The notes beneath the pieces were generated by a model. The model did no database searches. It saw nothing but the letters and a program-made list of their open reading frames with translations, and had not been told where the DNA came from. The position numbers and the translations under genes are program-made. Below, piece after piece: positions 47,501 through 51,035 of a DNA stretch of 64,000 bases. The DNA is from Larus michahellis (taxonomy: Eukaryota > Chordata > Aves > Charadriiformes > Laridae), in NCBI RefSeq assembly GCF_964199755.1, contig NC_133910.1:11540711-11604710 (forward strand), in the 5' to 3' direction. Numbering within the stretch: the stretch's first letter is position 1; each line of letters starts with the position of its first letter.

Positions 47501-49915
47501 GCAGGGCTGCGGGGAGGAGGTGGCCCTGCTCCCCTGCCTGCCCTGGGTGATGCCCTGCAGACCCACAGACACCAGTGGGGCATCTCCAGCAGCCAGAGCC
47601 ACACCATGAAACCTCTCTTGAACATTTATCGGACGTGTACTGGACACTGCAGCAGGAACTGCCAGGGTGTGAGGGACTGAAAGGCAACGCTTCGGGGCCT
47701 GGAGGGAGTCGCTGGAAGACAGACAGACAGACAGCCAGCCTCCCTCCCTGCCCGACGGTCCAACAAGCGCCGCGGGCTGGCCCTACCTCCTGCTCCATCA
47801 GCAGGACAGTCTGCATAGGTTAACACCAGTAAAACATGGCCCTTTGCCCATGTTTTTCCACCCAGCTAGGAACAAAGCCCGATCCTGCCAGACTCGCAGC
47901 GACTCCTACACAAGCAGGTTATTCTTGCCACTCAAGGAAAGAAAACGCATCTTGCCCTATTAAATCCAGAGCCTTCAAAGCAAAGTCAACATGCATGTCA
48001 ATACTTTGGTCGGGGGAGATGAAAATCCTCTGCCTCCTCCATACTTACTGGCACACCTCCGTCCCATTGAGAAAAGTTTCACACTTGCCCCCGTTGAGGC
48101 AGGATTCAGCAAGCTGCGTGCACCGTAAACCTGCAAACAGAAGGAGAGAGTTAGCCACAGCGCCAGTGGAGTGGCGGGGGGGCTGCATCCCCTAGTGTCA
48201 CCTGGGCCGGGGACAGGCTCGCAGAGATCCCCAGAGCACCCTACCCCTGGAAGCCTGGGAAGATGGGGGCTGCAGCACCCGGCGGCCCCCACCCGCGGGC
48301 TGACGGAGGCAGGCAGGGACCGCATGGCCCCAGCGCTGAGAGGCTCACCTAAAAATAAACTCAGGGTGGGCTTAAGGGTAGGCTCTGCCTTCTCCTCCAG
48401 CGGGAGGACTGACAGAGAAACCCCAGATCAGGCCCCTGAGTGACAAATGCCATTTGGGAAAAACCATCTGCCCGAGGGCCCATTAGTTGCCATTAACTCA
48501 GTAACGAAATGAGTCGTCCGACACAACTTGCTATGAGTAGAGGTTTCATTGTCTGGCCCTCAGAGCCAAATTCTGCACAGTTACCACAGCAACTCGCTGA
48601 AAGTACCAGAATCGCTTCCGATTTCCACCACGGCTCGCTCTTCCCCTTCTCTGCCCCGCTCGCTCTTCACGGTAACCGGTTCTGCGACACGCGTGTGCAG
48701 CCAGAGCAGTTTCACATTGAGCGACTACAGCTTCGCACCGCCACCGCCAGAACCAAACTTCTCCCCCTGGACGGCTGCTGAGCCCTCGGGGATACCCCGC
48801 TGCCCTCGGGGCTCTGCCCCCTGCCCGGGGACCCCCTGCTGCCCTCGGGGCTCTGTCCCCAGCCCCGTGTGTCCCAACGGGGGATGGAGTGGGGTGCTGG
48901 GGACCGCTCTGGCCGGGCACAACTTTCTACAAACTTTGGCTCCGAGCAGCCAGGGCCCAGGCACGGCTCTCAGCCCGGTGTGGAGCAGGATGACGGCAGC
49001 CCCTCTGCCTCCCCCTTCCCAAAATCCACCCAGGACGCTATCGCGACGGAGGAGGCTGCTCGCCCGGCCCCAGGACGGGAGAGGTGGGCATCGCAGGGCC
49101 GCGGGGACATCGCAGGGTCCCGGCCCCCCCGGGGCGGGCAGCTCCCCGTTCCGCTCCGCATCTCCGGTCACTTTTAGGGCTCTTTACCCCGGCCCCGACC
49201 GGCCGCCCCCGACGGTCGCCCAGCGCTTTGCGGCGAAGCGCTGAGACCCGCCCCGGGGCAGGGGCGGGGGGGGGGGGGGGCGCGGAGGGGCCCCGGCTGA
49301 CTTTCAAGAAACAGGAAACCGAGAAAAATTTGCAAAACGGTCAAAAGCTCTCGCAGAACAACAGGCAGGAGCGCGGCCGCCCTGCGCGCACCTCCGCCGG
49401 GCCGAGCCCGTCCCCAGCTCCGGCTCCCCCCGCGCCCCGCTCCGCCCGCCCCCCGTACCGAGCGCCGCTCCCCGCGACGGCAGCGAGCGCGGCTCCCCGC
49501 AGCACCCCCCGGGACCCAGCTCCGGTTCCCGGCGGCCCCGAGGGCCGTTCCCCCGCCACTTTCTCCGCAGGCACCGAGCCCCGGCCCCCCCGCGGTGCCG
49601 AGCTCCGCTCCCCCTCCACGGTTCCGGCCCCGAGCTCCGGTCCCCCCCCGCAAGAGCCGAGTCCGGTCCCCCGGCATCCCGCGGCACCGAGTCCCGGTTC
49701 CCACGAGGACCCCGCATCCCGAACCACCCGCTCCCCCTCGACGGTTCCGCGGCTCCGGTGCCCGCGGTGCCCGGCCGGGAGCGAGGCACACACCGCGCCC
49801 GGCCCCGCTCTCAGCAAACTTCCTGCCGGTCCCGGGTCCCGTCGCGGCGGCCCTCACCTCGCGTCAGGGCGGGCAGCAGGAGCACCAGGAAGCCGGGCGC
49901 CAGGAGCCGCTCCAT
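7093..49915 (-). CDS. NOTCH1: NOTCH1 receptor, complete 34-exon coding region (gene-level entry)
   Basis: A single-pass receptor that binds Delta/Jagged ligands on adjacent cells, is cut by ADAM10 and gamma-secretase, and sends its intracellular domain to RBPJ in the nucleus. The coding exons listed separately join to 7,650 nt with every phase matching, giving 2,549 residues plus stop, close to the 2,555 of human. Domains in order: signal peptide (1 to about 19), 36 EGF repeats (about 20-1425), three LNR modules (about 1445-1565), HD domain with furin site RQKR ending at R1663, S2 site A1719/V1720, transmembrane helix about 1734-1755 with S3 site G1752/V1753, RAM with W1767-F-P, ankyrin repeats (about 1870-2120), Q-rich transactivation region, and degron LTPSPES at 2504-2510. 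All introns are GT-AG. No frameshift or stop interrupts the frame. I am confident of identity; untranslated ends are less certain. Confidence 0.97.
7504..7626 (-). repeat. NOTCH1: CAG/CTG-rich polyglutamine (opa-type) tract in exon 34
   Basis: Forty-one codons contain 27 Gln, interrupted by Pro, Met, Leu, Asn, Ser and two terminal His. CTG runs on the plus strand are short and interrupted, which should limit slippage. A glutamine-rich segment here is usual for Notch proteins; the tract looks longer than in human NOTCH1 as I recall it. Confidence 0.9.
8563..9005 (-). other. NOTCH1: NOTCH1 intron 33
   Basis: 443 bp with canonical GTAAG donor and CAG acceptor. I see no repeat, RNA gene or obvious motif cluster in it. 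Confidence 0.9.
9006..9103 (-). CDS. NOTCH1: NOTCH1 exon 33: ankyrin repeat segment
   Basis: 98 bp, residues 2028-2060. It encodes [19 protein letters not shown] and the following helix, ending QNNK before the donor GTAAG. Its first codon is a split glycine. It is part of the ankyrin surface that contacts RBPJ and Mastermind in the known Notch complex. Confidence 0.96.
9216..9363 (-). CDS. NOTCH1: NOTCH1 exon 32: ankyrin repeats
   Basis: 148 bp, residues 1979-2028. It begins [20 protein letters not shown] after the acceptor TGGCAG and ends in NAVDDL plus the first base of a split glycine before GTACT. The ankyrin signature [11 protein letters not shown] is clear. Confidence 0.96.
9364..9695 (-). 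other. NOTCH1: NOTCH1 intron 31
   Basis: 332 bp, canonical splice sites. Nothing beyond intron sequence was seen. Confidence 0.9.
9696..9991 (-). CDS. NOTCH1: NOTCH1 exon 31: first ankyrin repeats
   Basis: 296 bp, residues 1880-1978. It reads [20 protein letters not shown], then an acidic stretch [25 protein letters not shown] and [19 protein letters not shown], ending VFQ before GTAATC. The near-complete identity to vertebrate NOTCH1 ankyrin repeats fixes frame and boundaries. Confidence 0.97.
9992..10732 (-). other. NOTCH1: NOTCH1 intron 30
   Basis: 741 bp, AT-rich in its middle (about 10240-10560). No repeat family, RNA gene or coding signal was recognised. Confidence 0.85.
10733..10898 (-). 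CDS. NOTCH1: NOTCH1 exon 30: RAM-to-ankyrin linker
   Basis: 166 bp, residues 1825-1880. It opens [20 protein letters not shown] and closes [12 protein letters not shown] with the first base of an Asp codon before GTAAGG. This is the conserved capping segment leading into the ankyrin domain. Confidence 0.96.
11173..11263 (-). CDS. NOTCH1: NOTCH1 exon 29: RAM distal linker
   Basis: 91 bp, residues 1794-1824, reading [20 protein letters not shown] and ending TKKFR. The start is set by the need to complete Lys (AA|A) from exon 28 and by an in-frame stop just upstream. The acceptor reads TTTTTAAAG, slightly unusual in having AAAG before the junction. Confidence 0.93.
11264..11608 (-). other. NOTCH1: NOTCH1 intron 28
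   Basis: 345 bp with donor GTGAGT and acceptor TTAAAG. Nothing else was seen. Confidence 0.9.
11609..11825 (-). CDS. NOTCH1: NOTCH1 exon 28: juxtamembrane, transmembrane helix and RAM
   Basis: 217 bp, residues 1722-1794. After [11 protein letters not shown] comes a helix from about Y1734 to V1755, rich in Val and Leu, then the stop-transfer and nuclear-localisation cluster SRKRRR. The gamma-secretase (S3) position Gly-Val (G1752/V1753) is kept. The RBPJ-binding RAM motif LWFPEGF and a second basic cluster KKKRR follow. Lys at the 3' edge is split across the intron. Confidence 0.97.
11826..12449 (-). other. NOTCH1: NOTCH1 intron 27
   Basis: 624 bp. It contains a 17-base T tract at 12206-12222 and an A tract near 12319-12331. 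No mobile element was recognised. Confidence 0.9.
12450..12598 (-). CDS. NOTCH1: NOTCH1 exon 27: C-terminal half of the heterodimerisation domain
   Basis: 149 bp, residues 1672-1722. It encodes [20 protein letters not shown], then [18 protein letters not shown]. The ADAM metalloprotease (S2) cleavage position, Ala1719-Val1720, lies just before the 3' junction, where a Ser codon is split A|GT. Confidence 0.97.
12599..13397 (-). other. NOTCH1: NOTCH1 intron 26
   Basis: 799 bp. No repeat, RNA gene or conserved-looking block was recognised. Confidence 0.9.
13398..13826 (-). CDS. NOTCH1: NOTCH1 exon 26: third LNR, HD-N and furin site
   Basis: 429 bp, residues 1529-1672. It starts with the third Lin12-Notch repeat ([20 protein letters not shown] and the following WDGLDC), then the HD-N strands with [11 protein letters not shown] and [12 protein letters not shown]. 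It ends with the furin-type S1 site RQKR (R1663) before ELDQMDIRG. The LNR cysteines and acidic calcium ligands are present. Confidence 0.97.
13827..14549 (-). other. NOTCH1: NOTCH1 intron 25
   Basis: 723 bp with good GTAAGT donor and a pyrimidine-rich acceptor tract. No other feature was recognised. Confidence 0.9.
14550..15121 (-). CDS. NOTCH1: NOTCH1 exon 25: EGF 34-36 and LNR 1-2
   Basis: 572 bp, residues 1339-1529. It starts [19 protein letters not shown] (end of EGF 34 and EGF 35), passes EGF 36 ([11 protein letters not shown]) and a linker [15 protein letters not shown]. Two LNR modules follow, with [12 protein letters not shown] and [12 protein letters not shown]. The LNR cluster shields the S2 site in the resting receptor. 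Confidence 0.97.
15122..15648 (-). other. NOTCH1: NOTCH1 intron 24
   Basis: 527 bp with GTAGGT donor. No other feature was recognised. Confidence 0.9.
15649..15761 (-). CDS. NOTCH1: NOTCH1 exon 24: EGF 33 end and EGF 34
   Basis: 113 bp, residues 1301-1338, reading [20 protein letters not shown] and ending FICKCPP exactly at the donor (phase 0). Confidence 0.95.
15867..16124 (-). CDS. NOTCH1: NOTCH1 exon 23: EGF 31 end to EGF 33
   Basis: 258 bp, residues 1215-1301. It includes [37 protein letters not shown] and the long-loop [22 protein letters not shown]. Both ends split a glycine codon. Confidence 0.96.
16125..16438 (-). other. NOTCH1: NOTCH1 intron 22
   Basis: 314 bp, donor GTAAAT, acceptor CTCTAG. 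Nothing else was seen. Confidence 0.9.
16439..16571 (-). CDS. NOTCH1: NOTCH1 exon 22: EGF 30 end and EGF 31
   Basis: 133 bp, residues 1171-1215. It reads [20 protein letters not shown] through CPRGTQ. The acceptor is TTGTAG and the exon starts in phase 0. Confidence 0.96.
16769..16953 (-). CDS. NOTCH1: NOTCH1 exon 21: EGF 29-30
   Basis: 185 bp, residues 1109-1170. It reads [20 protein letters not shown] and [20 protein letters not shown], ending CE at the donor GTGGGT. Confidence 0.96.
17209..17362 (-). CDS. NOTCH1: NOTCH1 exon 20: EGF 28 and start of EGF 29
   Basis: 154 bp, residues 1058-1109. It begins [20 protein letters not shown] and ends in the EGF 29 N-terminus [10 protein letters not shown]. 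Its last base starts a split glycine. Confidence 0.96.
17508..17709 (-). CDS. NOTCH1: NOTCH1 exon 19: EGF 26-27
   Basis: 202 bp, residues 990-1057, reading [17 protein letters not shown], then [20 protein letters not shown]. It ends GYTGLNCQ at the donor. Confidence 0.96.
17873..18101 (-). CDS. NOTCH1: NOTCH1 exon 18: EGF 24-25 and start of EGF 26
   Basis: 229 bp, residues 914-990, reading [35 protein letters not shown] and [12 protein letters not shown]. The first codon (Asn) is split A|AT from exon 17. Confidence 0.96.
18102..18514 (-). other. NOTCH1: NOTCH1 intron 17
   Basis: 413 bp. The only phase-1 intron of the EGF region that does not split a glycine codon. No other feature was recognised. 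Confidence 0.9.
18515..18667 (-). CDS. NOTCH1: NOTCH1 exon 17: EGF 22 end, EGF 23, start of EGF 24
   Basis: 153 bp, residues 863-914, reading [20 protein letters not shown] and [15 protein letters not shown] 24 has the calcium-binding consensus. Confidence 0.96.
18668..19020 (-). other. NOTCH1: NOTCH1 intron 16
   Basis: 353 bp, GC-rich, canonical splice sites. Nothing else was seen. Confidence 0.9.
19021..19140 (-). CDS. NOTCH1: NOTCH1 exon 16: EGF 21 end and EGF 22
   Basis: 120 bp, residues 823-863, reading [20 protein letters not shown] and [16 protein letters not shown]. Both boundaries split glycine codons. Confidence 0.96.
19141..20131 (-). other. NOTCH1: NOTCH1 intron 15 with candidate arterial-enhancer motif cluster
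   Basis: 991 bp. The middle (about 19370-19720) carries several ETS-type cores (CACTTCCT 19376-19383, CTTCCTG 19629-19635), a SOX-type ATTGT at 19638-19642 and a FOX:ETS-like CAAACAGGAA at 19684-19693. A GGA-triplet simple repeat spans about 19865-19885, and an RBPJ half-core TTCCCA lies at 19914-19919. As I recall, intron 15 of mammalian Notch1 and zebrafish notch1b holds a SOXF/ETS/RBPJ-responsive arterial enhancer; equivalence here is inference. Confidence 0.6.
19865..19890. repeat. GGA triplet simple repeat in intron 15
   Basis: A short purine-rich run of about seven GGA units with slight degeneration at the right end. Confidence 0.85.
20132..20245 (-). CDS. NOTCH1: NOTCH1 exon 15: EGF 20 end and EGF 21
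   Basis: 114 bp, residues 785-823, reading [20 protein letters not shown] and CNCLLPYT. A symmetric phase-1 exon carrying one repeat equivalent. Confidence 0.96.
20246..20571 (-). other. NOTCH1: NOTCH1 intron 14
   Basis: 326 bp, canonical. Nothing else was seen. Confidence 0.9.
20572..20717 (-). CDS. NOTCH1: NOTCH1 exon 14: EGF 19 end and EGF 20
   Basis: 146 bp, residues 736-785, reading [20 protein letters not shown] and [16 protein letters not shown]. The acceptor reads CCCCAAAG, and the first base completes glycine GG|C. Confidence 0.95.
20974..21166 (-). CDS. NOTCH1: NOTCH1 exon 13: EGF 17 end, EGF 18, start of EGF 19
   Basis: 193 bp, residues 672-736, reading [20 protein letters not shown] and [18 protein letters not shown]. 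Boundaries follow from split glycines on both sides. Confidence 0.96.
21167..21940 (-). other. NOTCH1: NOTCH1 intron 12
   Basis: 774 bp. No repeat family, RNA gene or clear motif cluster was recognised. Confidence 0.85.
21941..22051 (-). CDS. NOTCH1: NOTCH1 exon 12: EGF 16 end and EGF 17
   Basis: 111 bp, residues 635-672, reading [20 protein letters not shown] and [11 protein letters not shown] symmetric phase-1 exon. Confidence 0.96.
22052..22382 (-). other. NOTCH1: NOTCH1 intron 11
   Basis: 331 bp, very GC-rich. Nothing else was seen. Confidence 0.9.
22383..22616 (-). CDS. NOTCH1: NOTCH1 exon 11: EGF 14 end, EGF 15-16
   Basis: 234 bp, residues 557-635, reading [40 protein letters not shown] and CLCLKGTT. 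Two calcium-binding EGF repeats. Confidence 0.96.
22617..23607 (-). other. NOTCH1: NOTCH1 intron 10 with an AT-rich block
   Basis: 991 bp, mostly GC-rich. An AT-rich block at about 23030-23180 contains the homeodomain palindrome CTAATTAG at 23096-23103 and reads like a conserved noncoding element. That is an impression, not a measured conservation. Confidence 0.5.
23608..23721 (-). CDS. NOTCH1: NOTCH1 exon 10: EGF 13 end and EGF 14
   Basis: 114 bp, residues 519-557, reading [20 protein letters not shown] and [15 protein letters not shown] symmetric phase-1 exon. Confidence 0.96.
23722..24313 (-). other. NOTCH1: NOTCH1 intron 9
   Basis: 592 bp. No other feature was recognised. Confidence 0.9.
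24314..24427 (-). CDS. NOTCH1: NOTCH1 exon 9: EGF 12 end and EGF 13
   Basis: 114 bp, residues 481-519, reading [20 protein letters not shown] and [14 protein letters not shown]. It completes the ligand-binding EGF 12. Confidence 0.96.
24428..24872 (-). other. NOTCH1: NOTCH1 intron 8
   Basis: 445 bp, donor GTGGGT. No other feature was recognised. Confidence 0.9.
24873..25058 (-). CDS. NOTCH1: NOTCH1 exon 8: EGF 11-12, core ligand-binding region
   Basis: 186 bp, residues 419-481. It encodes [19 protein letters not shown] and [23 protein letters not shown] 11-12 is the Delta/Jagged-binding site in known structures, and the O-fucose acceptor in CQNDATC (EGF 12) is conserved. Confidence 0.97.
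25161..25316 (-). CDS. NOTCH1: NOTCH1 exon 7: EGF 9 end, EGF 10, start of EGF 11
   Basis: 156 bp, residues 367-419, reading [20 protein letters not shown] and [17 protein letters not shown]. It ends SLG with the glycine split across the intron. Confidence 0.96.
25459..25692 (-). CDS. NOTCH1: NOTCH1 exon 6: EGF 7 end, EGF 8-9
   Basis: 234 bp, residues 289-367, reading [20 protein letters not shown] and [22 protein letters not shown] 8 is one of the repeats affecting ligand selectivity in known work. Confidence 0.96.
25866..25988 (-). CDS. NOTCH1: NOTCH1 exon 5: EGF 6 end and EGF 7
   Basis: 123 bp, residues 248-289, reading [20 protein letters not shown] and [17 protein letters not shown]. 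It marks the left edge of the 3.4 kb fourth intron. Confidence 0.96.
27050..27300. promoter_or_regulatory. Candidate conserved noncoding element in intron 4
   Basis: An AT-rich, non-repetitive block within a GC-rich intron. It has homeodomain-type GAGTAATTAG and GCAATTAC near 27190-27215, an E-box CAGCTG near 27117 and a GATTAG motif near 27264. No ORF covers it. The enhancer role is inferred from composition and motif content only. Confidence 0.35.
27966..28165 (-). mobile_element. CR1 LINE 3'-end fragment
   Basis: The plus strand reads AGAATAGTTGGGGTTGGAAG, then GGGACCTTTAAAGACCATCT and CAGGTTGCTCAGAGCCCC, the reverse complement of the avian CR1 3' tail. The insertion is therefore oriented on the minus strand. 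It is 5'-truncated, as most CR1 copies are. Confidence 0.88.
28861..28920. repeat. 20-bp tandem repeat, three units
   Basis: AGGGTGCTGAGCTCC followed by a variable end recurs at 28861, 28881 and 28901 with an exact 20-bp period. Confidence 0.9.
29433..29771 (-). CDS. NOTCH1: NOTCH1 exon 4: EGF 3 end to EGF 6
   Basis: 339 bp, residues 135-248, reading [40 protein letters not shown] and [15 protein letters not shown]. It ends CLP plus a split glycine. Confidence 0.96.
29772..30146 (-). other. NOTCH1: NOTCH1 intron 3
   Basis: 375 bp, canonical. Nothing else was seen. Confidence 0.9.
30147..30409 (-). CDS. NOTCH1: NOTCH1 exon 3: EGF 1 end to EGF 3
   Basis: 263 bp, residues 47-135, reading [20 protein letters not shown] and [20 protein letters not shown]. 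Its first base completes Gln CA|G from exon 2. Confidence 0.95.
32093..32116. repeat. 24-base T homopolymer in intron 2
   Basis: An uninterrupted T run that precedes an AT-rich block. There is no SINE body attached. Confidence 0.95.
36506..36513 (+). promoter_or_regulatory. RBPJ-type CGTGGGAA in intron 2
   Basis: A perfect high-affinity core. It is a single site in GC-rich sequence, so a chance match is quite possible. Confidence 0.25.
37527..37722 (+). mobile_element. CR1 LINE 3'-end fragment
   Basis: The plus strand reads CCCAGAGAAGCTGTGGCTGC, GTTCAAGGCCAGGTTGGACG and TTTAAGGTCCCTTCAACCCA, and ends in TGTGATTCTGTGAT, a variant of the CR1 8-bp terminal repeat. It lies in sense orientation on the plus strand and is 5'-truncated. 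Confidence 0.92.
42418..42545 (-). mobile_element. CR1 LINE 3'-end fragment
   Basis: The plus strand starts GATAGAATCACAGAAGGC, then GGGTTGGAAGGGACCTTAAA, the reverse complement of the CR1 tail. It stops after about 128 bp, a short 5'-truncated copy on the minus strand. Confidence 0.9.
46740..46990. promoter_or_regulatory. Candidate neural-type enhancer in intron 2
   Basis: A dense set of developmental motifs: ATTAAT at 46767-46772, SOX core ACAAT at 46785-46789, E-box CAGCTG at 46814-46819, SOX-type CTTTGT at 46929-46934 and PBX/HOX-type TGATTGAT at 46956-46963. The block is non-repetitive and poor in CpG. An enhancer in the second intron of mouse Notch1 acts in interneuron progenitors, as I recall; equivalence is untested. 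Confidence 0.35.
48049..48130 (-). CDS. NOTCH1: NOTCH1 exon 2: start of EGF 1
   Basis: 82 bp, residues 20-47, reading [20 protein letters not shown] then NGTEVCQ. The acceptor is GTTTGCAG and the donor is GTAAGTAT. The first codon is glycine split from exon 1 and the last is Gln split to exon 3. Confidence 0.96.
48131..49857 (-). other. NOTCH1: NOTCH1 intron 1
   Basis: 1,727 bp, increasingly GC- and CpG-rich toward exon 1. It contains a 15-base G tract at 49266-49280, two copies of TGCCCTCGGGGCTCTG (48801-48816 and 48840-48855, 39-bp period) and an RBPJ core near exon 1. No coding sequence was seen. Confidence 0.88.
49698..49705 (-). promoter_or_regulatory. NOTCH1: RBPJ-type site just inside intron 1
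   Basis: The plus strand is TTCCCACG, giving CGTGGGAA on the gene strand, about 150 bp downstream of exon 1 within the CpG island. The position is suggestive of autoregulation, but a single 8-mer can occur by chance. Confidence 0.35.
49858..49915 (-). CDS. NOTCH1: NOTCH1 exon 1 (coding part): signal peptide
   Basis: 58 bp, residues 1-19 plus one base of Gly20. It encodes [19 protein letters not shown], a typical signal peptide with a Leu/Val core. The ATG has G at -3 and G at +4, a good context. It is the only in-frame start upstream of the hydrophobic core, and the donor CGAG|GTGAGG joins in phase to exon 2. Confidence 0.95.
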
Positions 49916-49935
49916 CCCCGCTCTGCTCCCGCCGC

Positions 49936-49947
49936 TCACAGCCGCAT
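49936..49947 (-). CDS. Three-codon upstream ORF (M-R-L-stop) in the NOTCH1 5' leader
   Basis: ATG CGG CTG TGA on the gene strand, ending 20 nt before the NOTCH1 ATG. The start context is weak (T at -3, C at +4), so leaky scanning is likely. It lies within the expected 5' UTR. Whether it is translated is unknown. Confidence 0.5.
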   Translation of the reverse strand: MRL

Positions 49948-50172
49948 AGATCCGCGGGGGCTCGGCCGAGCCCAGCCGAGCCGGTGCCGCTCCGCGCTGC
50001 CCCGCCGGGAGCCCCCCCCCAGACACACCGCGACCCAGCGCCGAACGCAGCGACTCCCAGCGCCGGCGCCTCCCGCGGCTGCTCAGCCCCGGCGGGCCGG
50101 GCCGGGCCGGGCGGGAGGGCGGGGGGGGGGGCGGGACGGTGCGGGGCGGGACGGCGCGGCACGGCGCGGCAC

Positions 50173-50202
50173 GGGATGGGATGGGACGGGACGGGACGGG
50201 AC
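50173..50202. repeat. GGGAY pentamer repeat at the NOTCH1 promoter edge
   Basis: Six perfect 5-bp units, two GGGAT then four GGGAC, next to GC-box sequence. Confidence 0.93.
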
Positions 50203-50317
50203 GCTCCTCCCTGCCCAGCCCGGGGGGCTGCCGCTGGGATCCCCCTTCCCGCCACAGAGGGTCCCTGCGTGGGGACGGAGTGGGGCTGCGGGCTCCGCGC
50301 GGCCCCCACGGGCACCC

Positions 50318-51035
50318 CCAGCGCAGCCCCCCCACATGCAGCCACCGGACACCCCGAGTTCCCCCCCTCCCCTCCTCAGCCACCGGACACCCCCAGCGCA
50401 GCCCCCCCACATGCAGCCACTGGACACACCGAGTTCCCTCCCTCCCCCGCAGCCACCGGACACCCCCAGTGCAGCCCCCCACCGTGCCGCCACCGGACAC
50501 CCCCAGTGCAGCCCCCTCCCCTGCAGTCGCCGGACACCCCCAGTGCAGACCCCCCCATGCAGCCACTGGACACCACCAGTGCAGTCTCCCCCCCTGCAGC
50601 CACCAAACACCCCCGGTGCAGCCTTGGACACCCCAGTGAAGCTTCCCCATGCAGCCCCCAGACACTCCCAATGCAGCCCCCCTCCATGCAGTCCCCACAA
50701 CTCTAAAGTGCAGCCCCCCCATCCCCGGTGCAGCTCCAGTGCAGCCCTCCCAAACAGCCCCAGTGCAACCCCTGACACCTCCACGCACCCCCCCACCTCC
50801 TCCGGCCAAGCAGCCCCCACCTTGTCCCAGTGCAACCCCTGGACATCCCTGGACACCTCTAGTTCAGCCCCCCACTCCAGCCCCCCCATGCACACCCTGC
50901 ATAATCCCAGTGCAGTTCCCCCCATCGTCCCAGTGCAGCACCAGCACAACCCCCTCCCAGCTCTGGTGCAGCCCTCTTAACCACCCTCAGCCCTGCACAG
51001 CCCCCCCAGTGCAGCCCCCCCCAGCCCTTGCACAG
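50318..51035. repeat. Degenerate GC-rich minisatellite upstream of NOTCH1
   Basis: Imperfect units built on GCAGCCACCGGACACCCC, CAGTGCAG and C-runs repeat with a period of roughly 36-45 bp. They are most regular at 50335-50640 and decay rightward. The long open frames across it come from the periodic C-rich sequence and are not genes. Confidence 0.85.

Larger units (their letters stand above)
30410..48048 (-). other. NOTCH1: NOTCH1 intron 2 (17.6 kb)
   Basis: This is the largest intron. It holds a 24-base T tract (32093-32116), an A tract (32632-32647), CR1 fragments (37527-37722 and 42418-42545), a 13-base C tract (42721-42733) and several AT-rich blocks: about 32117-32260, 38480-39010, 41270-41560, 43480-43800, 45300-46300 and 46600-46990. 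No exon or RNA gene was recognised, and long frames here lack any family resemblance. In mammals this intron carries conserved Notch1 enhancers, as I recall, which makes the AT-rich blocks candidates. Confidence 0.85.
49150..50330 (-). promoter_or_regulatory. NOTCH1: NOTCH1 CpG-island promoter region
   Basis: Extremely GC/CpG-rich sequence spanning exon 1 and its flanks, with multiple GGGCGG-type Sp1/KLF motifs around 50100-50160 and no TATA box in a sensible place. The transcription start is probably around 50050-50200 by analogy with a human 5' UTR of about 260 nt. The exact start cannot be read from sequence. Confidence 0.75.
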
